From assembly GCA_014825775.1 (NCBI GenBank), contig MVAQ01000028.1:62001-126000 (forward strand): 64,000 bases of DNA, written 5' to 3'. Made by a program: the position numbers and the translations under genes. Below the pieces are notes generated by a model. That model had not been told where the DNA came from and did no database searches. It saw only the letters and a program-made list of their open reading frames with translations. Origin of the DNA: Krasilnikovozyma curviuscula (lineage: Eukaryota; Basidiomycota; Tremellomycetes; Cystofilobasidiales; Mrakiaceae). This document shows, in pieces, positions 58,218-64,000 of this stretch (position 1 is the first letter of the stretch; each line of letters opens with the position of its first letter).

Positions 58218-58535
58218 ATGAGGTCTACTTCTGTGAGTATAAATTCACTCTTTCCAATGCTCTATTCCGTTCGGCATGTAATGTTCCCACCCACTGACTG
58301 AGACCAGCACTCCTTTAAGATTTCAATGGAGCTCGCAACCCCTCCAGTATCCTCTTCATACGATGAGAACTACATACGGATATTCGACAATGGCTTCTCG
58401 GCCGCAGTCACCCTTCTCCTTTTCTTACAAACGGGTCCGGGCATAAGGTTCTTCAACACGTTCGGCGGGTGGTTGGAGGAATGTGTTAGCGAAGGTATTG
58501 AAGGTCTTGTTGAGGGGTTGATTAGCTTGTGTTAA
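58218..58535 (+). CDS. Small protein of unknown function, 80 residues
   Basis: Not recognised. Two exons (58218-58232 and 58308-58535) joined in phase 0 by a GTGAGT/ACCAG intron of 75 bases. It has a Ser/Thr-rich start, DENYIRIFDNGFSAAVTL, a short hydrophobic stretch (AAVTLLLFLQTGPGI) and an amphipathic C-terminus with several Glu and Gly (GGWLEECVSEGIEGLVEGL). Without the first exon, a second Met gives 69 residues. No signal peptide is evident. It lies between the F-box-like cluster and the RGS gene. Confidence 0.45.
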
Positions 58536-58845
58536 AGACAGCTGTAACTGCTAGATGTGTTGTAGAAAACACTGTTGGAAAATTGTCACTTTATCAAGGA
58601 CCTGCCTTGCACGGGGAGATTGAGGTCTCAGTAGGATTTTATGGCACAATGAGAATGCTAGGTATATTATGCGAGGGTTGAGGTTTAAAAAATAAGAGGT
58701 GGGAGCACGGTAAGTCATGTCGACAAAGATGGAAGCAAGAAATCCAAGAAGGAACAGGAGAGAAACATGCCGAAGGAAAACTGGAAAATGTAGATAAACA
58801 TGGTGTGAAATAAAAAGAAAATCGACTGTTTGATATTTATGCTTG
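58536..58845. other. Convergent intergenic region
   Basis: 310 bases between the small gene (+) and the RGS gene stop (-). 3' UTRs; nothing else seen. Confidence 0.5.
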
Positions 58846-61569
58846 TCACTGTGAGTTCTGAGGAGCCATCTGGGCCGACTTCAGGTTCGCAGCTTGTTTT
58901 TCATTCGCCGCCTAGAAAATCAGAAACAGATATACAAGGAATATGTCAGAAGATACGTCGAACAAGAAGATAAGCAGAGAGAGAAATTTGCTGACCTGTG
59001 ATATCGTCAGATAGGCTTTCGAAGGTGATTTCTCGTTGTCAACGGACGGTGGTTCCACCGGTGCCACGACTCGTTCCTTCTCTGCCTTTGCTTCAAAGTT
59101 GTCCACCTGGGCATCATAATCCTCCGCTGTTGTTTGATAGTCCTGGACTGTTCGCATCAGCGCCAAGAAACGCTCAGTTTTGCAAAACTGGAGAAGAAAG
59201 AAGGAGAAGAGTAAGTGCAGTGAAGCCAGGGTGTTAATAGCAAAAACGATCTCGGAGCTCACCTTCGGCACGGAGTCTGTCGCCATCAGCCTGAATACAT
59301 AGCCAGTTATTCGCTCGTACATCCTCAGCATTGTCTGCAGTTGCGACGCGTGCATCGATCCGGGCACCGACATATCCAGAGCACCACCGGCCGCCGCTCG
59401 TTCCTGTCCCGGTTCGTTGAATACTTTTCCCATATACGTTACCAGCTCTGCTCGTAGATTGTGGTCGATGTTGAGTTCACACGGTGATGCAGGTGCTAGG
59501 TAGGAGTTGTAGCTGATCACATTCAACAACAACACAATGTAAGTCAGGCAACATGAACATGAAATAGAGAGTGGGAGACCGAGGGTGTCACTCACATGAC
59601 CATTGCCATTGTTATCAGATCCTGTTGATGTTTCTCCATCGCAGCGTGTCCGTTCGCTCTAGTTCCAGATTTGCCAGGTGCTGCCACTGCAGAGGACGTA
59701 GTGTTGAACCTTCTTTTGAAGTCTTGAACGTCGAGCCAGAAGGAGAGATTTTCTTCACAGTAGTTCGCCCGTAGGTGCTCTCTAAATAGCGATCGAAGGG
59801 CGGGTTCCTCCAAGATTTGTTTGAGTTTTGAGGTATGAGATTCCTTAAGTGCGTTGATGCCTGTCGATTTGAGTTCATCCTCCAGGAAATTGGTTAGTAG
59901 ACGTTCACTCTGAGAGTTACGACGAGCAAATTTCGGATCGCTGCTCCCCCCTCCCACAGTTCTAAATTCGCCAGCTTCCTCCGAAGGTCGATCGCCCGTA
60001 GGTGATGCACGACCGCCATGTTGACCCCATCGAGCAATTCGAGCCCCCTCCTCTGTCACCTGGTATATGGCACGGTCGGAACGATGGAATTTGGCGTTAT
60101 CCTACATCAGAGTGACCAAGATGAATCGATGGTTAGTTATTAATGCGAAATCCTCACTTGGTGAGCACGACGTACCACCACAGCACCAGTTCCAGACTTG
60201 TTATCAGCAGCAACTACCGAATTATCGTTCGGACTCTTCTTGGCTTTGTCATGCACCAGCGATATCAGGCCGTACCGCACAAACTGGGCAGCCACGTCCG
60301 TAGCTTCATCCCGCCCGACGATCGTCGTGAAGTCACACAGCCAGTCAACACTGAATGAACAGCACGCCAGAGCATTTTAGAACGAGTCAGTATTATATTA
60401 CTAACAAACAAAAAAAAAACCAAAGGTGCCAAACACTTACAGCGTCATGGCGGCGAACGAATATTCGATCACCTCCGTCTGCTGTTTACCAGAAGCAGTC
60501 ATCGTCTGTTGATGGATAAAAAACGGATGAATACATAATCAGTCAGTCAGTTCACAGTTGTATAGAGGAAGGAGGCGTAGCAAAAGCGACGCAGTGATCC
60601 GATGCGGAAGGAAACACCACTCACGCGTTCAACAATTTTCTTCAGCGGAAGACCAAAATTTCGATCTATGTCCTCCGTACTAGCATTCGAATCTGAAGCT
60701 CTTGAGACGGTACCAGGAGATGCCGAGGTACCTGCATAGTTCGAATCTGGAGCTGTTTCTTTTGCCAGATTTGGGGTCCTTCCGACGACTCTCTTCCAAA
60801 TCAGGTCAATTACACTGTGGTTGATGAGAATCTCGTCGTCAGACGCTCTTCGTTCGAGGTGCAGGATCTTCATTGCTATCGGCTGTGTTTGAAATACCTT
60901 CATGAGGTGGGTTGCAGTGATACCGTTCTTGGTGACGAAGCGTTCGAGAATGTGCAGGCCTTTGGGCGTAAGCATAAAGACACCACGGTCCTTGAAGACT
61001 GTTGACGTGAGATCGGCTGCATTCTCTATGAGACGGGCATCCATGTAGTGCTGACATATTCCTTTAGCCATTTCTCTGGTCATGGAAAAGGTTGTTGTGG
61101 TGGTGGTGGTAACGATTCTGGTCGGATCTTTTGGATCCGCCGTTCGGTTCGACTGGGAGAACTTCAACGATGACAAGTTGAGAGCAGCCTCATCACTATA
61201 TAATACGATCAGTAAGAGTACAAAGCTGATGTGAGAAGCCGATCGGAGATTTTATGAAGGTACAAAGGCGTATGCCGAAGGAAAGACATTTCGGCGAAGA
61301 GAACGTACGTGGTAAAGGAATTTGGATACGACTTGAAGAACTGCCTATGAGTCTCGAGCTGTAATGACACGATGAGAGTTGCAAAGAGGTCGTGGGTGTC
61401 CTGCAGAGTTTTTGGGAAAGAAATGAAGGAATTCCAGAAATCGGGTCAGAACAAAGGGAAGGCGAAGATCAACGACGGCGGTCGTTCTACGGATGGCTTC
61501 CAGACTCACCTTGACGAAGGGTCTCCCCCTCTTTGTCGTCTTCATCATGTGTGAAGAAGTCTGAGCCAT
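58846..61569 (-). CDS. DEP-RGS regulator of G-protein signalling (Sst2/FlbA-like)
   Basis: GTPase-activating protein for a heterotrimeric G-alpha, dampening pheromone or nutrient signalling. Many exons from ATG 61569 to the stop at 58846; the first three junctions and the last one close in phase. The N-terminal part has the fungal DEP-type region (DTHDLFATLIVSLQLETHRQ, KGICQHYMDARLIENAAD, DRGVFMLTPKGLHILERF). A second DEP segment follows (YGLISLVHDKAKKS, FHRSDRAIYQVTEEGARIA). The RGS domain comes after it (LEEPALRSLFREHLRANYCE, ENLSFWLDVQDFKRRF), and it continues past a Ser/Ala-rich insert to YERITGYVFRLMATDSVPKF. The order matches Sst2, FlbA and Cryptococcus Crg1. A GPCR gene lies 30 kb away, but no direct link is shown. 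Confidence 0.9.
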
Positions 61570-63019
61570 CTTGAACGACTAGAAGTTCCCTTTGTTGGAG
61601 ACCAGGAACCACACCAAGTGATGAGATGATTCGAATGCGAGTTGACCTTCTGAACCTTGTCGAGAGTTAATAGTAGACTGACGACCCAGCTGAGAGAATC
61701 TGCCGAACCAATAAAGAGCTGAATGGGAGGATGGAAAGGGGGGAACAAGCAGTAAAACCCAAAGGAAAAAGAAGGGACAGGCGGAGCGTTAGAGCGGACC
61801 CAGGGAACAGAACGACGAAAGGAAGGACTGGATCCACCGACCTAATGGAAGTAAAGAGATAACTCGTGGGAGATGAGATTGCTGGCTCTTGGGGGGATTT
61901 TTTATGCAGGAATTTGTGAAAGGGGTTTCTTGAAAGGCTGAGCTGCGAGCTGAAGGGTTTTGGAATCTGCGTTGGACGGGGTAGCAGGCGGCCAAAGCAT
62001 CAAAGGAAAGACGCTCAGACCTCTTCACTGCTTCTACTGGACCCTCCTTCCTTCCTGTTGTGAGGACCAGATCAGCCAAGATCAATTGGTTGGGTGATGA
62101 GGGGTACGACGCTGGTGGGCTACTCGAATGAACAGCAAGGGCGGTTTTGGCAACAAGCAAGACCATGTTTTGCGGAATCAAAGCGGTGGCCACATCCTGC
62201 CAGAGAAAAAAAAACATGAACGATTTTCCCTGCTCTCAATCGAAGAACCAGACTTCTTATATCTGCAATGAGAGGGTAGGAATGCTCTCACTGGTGGGGT
62301 AGATCGAACGAGCAAAAACCGAGATGACATACGAGTTGAGATCTCAAAATTTGTTGACACTTGCACCATCTATGTATTTTCGGGGAGATTCACTTCAGAG
62401 ATGAATGTTTGGCACTATATAAGCTTAGCAATGGCTCACTATCTTGTTTTAAAGTGGTCACACGAAGAAATGATAGGTATTTGCGCTCAACGCAACGCAG
62501 CGCCCTCATCACAGAATCAGACCAAAACAGCTTCTGTCTATAATCTACTAAACTGTTCGAAACTAACATATTTATCTCAGCGGACCACTCAATGAAGAGG
62601 AGGAATGCGAGATTGCTACGCTACTATGAGGCGAGGAAGAGTTCTCAACCGACGATTGACCCATCTCTCCTGTGTCTGCCAGCAGGGACCGGATTCCTGG
62701 GTTGACTGGGACTCAAAATGACATGAAGACTCGCAGCCGAACAGGGACTCGCTGATTGCTAGCACGTTCTCAAAACAGGGGCTCAGAAGATGGCGTCAAT
62801 GGAAGATGAGCAGCTCGGCCGCCAATGGGTCCTATAACACTCGTTCCTTTCGAGTAGTTGTTCTTCACGTTCGTTGTCATCAGGAGAATGCAGATAAAAG
62901 GTTACAGACAGTGTTAAAAAGAAGAAGCCAAAAAAAAAAAAGGGCAAAACAGAAAGATGGTAACAGAGGGATACAAGAAAGTGTTCTTTGCAGGCAGAGA
63001 TGGTTCAATGTCGTCGCTC
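61570..63019. other. Intergenic region, about 1.45 kb
   Basis: 5' flank of the RGS gene and 3' flank of ASE1. It is the longest gene-free stretch in the window. Short open frames on both strands show no family features. An A-run of about a dozen bases lies at 62930-62941. It may hold a long 5' leader or a spliced 5' UTR of the RGS gene, but I cannot show that. Confidence 0.5.
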
Positions 63020-64000
63020 TCAGTACTCCACCCCTTCATCCTCCTCAACCAGCCAACCATCATCATGAGATCCAGACGAGCTCCAACCGAGTCCTTGCCC
63101 TATCGGCGGCGGCGCGATGCTAGCTCTCGGTCTGAACGACGTTCTTGGTTTCGTTTTAGCATAGCCTTTACCGATGACGCTGGAGGCCACTTTGGAAGCA
63201 AAGACGTCTCCTCCATTAGCAACACCAGCACTGCTACTGCTTGAAGAAGAGGCTGCAGTCGAGTTGGAGAAGCTTCTAAATCCTGGAGGCGGTGGAATCA
63301 CTCCGGCGCCGACGCGGGTCATGGGCTGGATCTTGGGACGCAGACCACCAGTCGAAGAGTTGGCGTAGGTACCAATAGAAGAGCTTGCTGGCGTTGTAGT
63401 GTTCGCACCACGTGACGATGGTGTCAGTCGAGGTCGCTTTTCGTTGTAATGCGATGGGGTTGCTGATGCTGCATTGGTTCGCTTTTGTGTTGCAGGTCTC
63501 GATGTCGACGGCGGTGCAATGGAAGGTGTACGAGAACGCGAAGGTGGACCGGGAGACTTTGCTCTTGATCGTTGTGCCTGTTGCGGGTAGTGGTCAGAGA
63601 TCTGTGCGAGTACGAAGTGGAATATTAGCTCACCTTCTTAGCCTCCTTCTCTTCTAAACGAGCGTAGATGACGTCTATTATCCTCTCTCCTTCGACCAAG
63701 AAGGGTTTGCCGTTGTCTTGTTCCCAAGCTGGTAACAGATTCAGGAGTTTCTCTTCCAGCTTAAACAATGCGCAAGATTTGAGCGAGTTAGCCGAATGCA
63801 GATCTATGAGACGAAAGAGGTAAACCTGCCTGGGGCTTGATCCTCTCCACCTTTTTCCTAGTTGCTTCCTCCTTCAGTAGCAGTCCCGGAGTCGCTTTCC
63901 TCCCCTGGAGTCTTGTCGGATCCTTCGAAGCGATCTGGTCAACTCAACAAGGTCAGCGTCCAGTTCAACAACAAAAGTGAATTCTCTCTTGTCAGTTCTC
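63020..64000 (-). CDS. ASE1: Microtubule bundler Ase1/PRC1/MAP65, C-terminal part
   Basis: Spindle midzone cross-linker. Only the 3' end is in the window; the start lies beyond 64000. Exons seen: 63934-63830, 63759-63634 and 63577-63020. The conserved end of the microtubule-binding region is clear: ASKDPTRLQGRKATPGLLLK, EEATRKKVERIKPQ, then LEEKLLNLLPAWEQDNGKPF. It is followed by a Ser/Pro/Arg-rich basic tail (RSRAKSPGPPSRSRTPSI) typical of Ase1, with mitotic kinase-like SP/TP sites. The intron 63760-63829 seems to use a GC donor (GCAGGT), since the GT donors nearby break the frame. 63935-64000 reads as intron. Confidence 0.87.

Noticed and set aside
26873..61569. A G-protein signalling cluster linking the GPCR and RGS genes
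   Set aside because: The genes are about 30 kb apart with unrelated genes between, and no G-alpha gene is present; the shared theme is probably coincidence.
1..64000. Transposons, CRISPR arrays, rRNA or long terminal repeats
   Set aside because: Scanned by eye on both strands; no transposase or reverse transcriptase motifs, no regularly spaced repeats and no long terminal repeats were found.

Overview
The window is nuclear DNA of a fungus, most likely a basidiomycete and possibly of the Tremellomycetes. I infer this from gene structure: nearly every gene is cut by many short GT-AG introns of about 40-110 bases, including very small exons, and genes lie close together on both strands. The gene set is eukaryotic and fungal (Atg3, Nop7/pescadillo, Emc3, MIPC synthase, Iml2, NCS-1/Frq1, Ase1, Zn2Cys6 factor). 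I saw no rRNA, tRNA, CRISPR array or intact transposon. Exon coordinates were worked out by hand from splice signals, reading-frame phase and protein-family conservation; where all phases close I consider the model reliable.

Layout. 1-9.5 kb: 3' end of a signal peptide peptidase (+), a small Lys-rich protein (-), an Axl2-like cadherin-domain membrane protein (-), the calcium sensor NCS-1 (-) and a DUF3224-like gene (+). 9.8-16.7 kb, all minus: a very large disordered protein, a CCDC174-like protein and phosphatidylserine synthase. 16.9-26 kb: a small conserved-looking protein (+), a type II membrane SGNH/PC-esterase-like protein (-), Atg3 (+) and a MIPC-synthase-type mannosyltransferase (+). 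26.9-33.2 kb: a cAMP-receptor-like GPCR (-) and the TPR protein Iml2 (-). 33.4-41.7 kb: the broken C-terminal part of a sugar transporter (+), a Zn2Cys6 regulator (+), Emc3 (-), an aldo/keto reductase (-) and a small secreted protein (-).

42.4-58 kb is the accessory-looking part. At least five divergent F-box-like genes (here FB1-FB5) lie around an intact sugar transporter and the single-copy Nop7 gene. Two are joined head to tail with almost no spacing, one has an in-frame stop, and beside it lies a stretch that may be a more decayed copy. 58.2-64 kb: a small unknown protein (+), a DEP-RGS regulator of G-protein signalling (-) and the C-terminal part of the spindle protein Ase1/PRC1/MAP65 (-), which runs off the window.

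Themes: signalling (NCS-1, GPCR, DEP-RGS), lipid and membrane biogenesis (phosphatidylserine synthase, MIPC synthase, Emc3, signal peptide peptidase), sugar uptake with a possible regulator, and rapid turnover of an F-box-like family. The F-box-like cluster is the best candidate here for an undescribed, lineage-specific system. Its function cannot be read from sequence alone.
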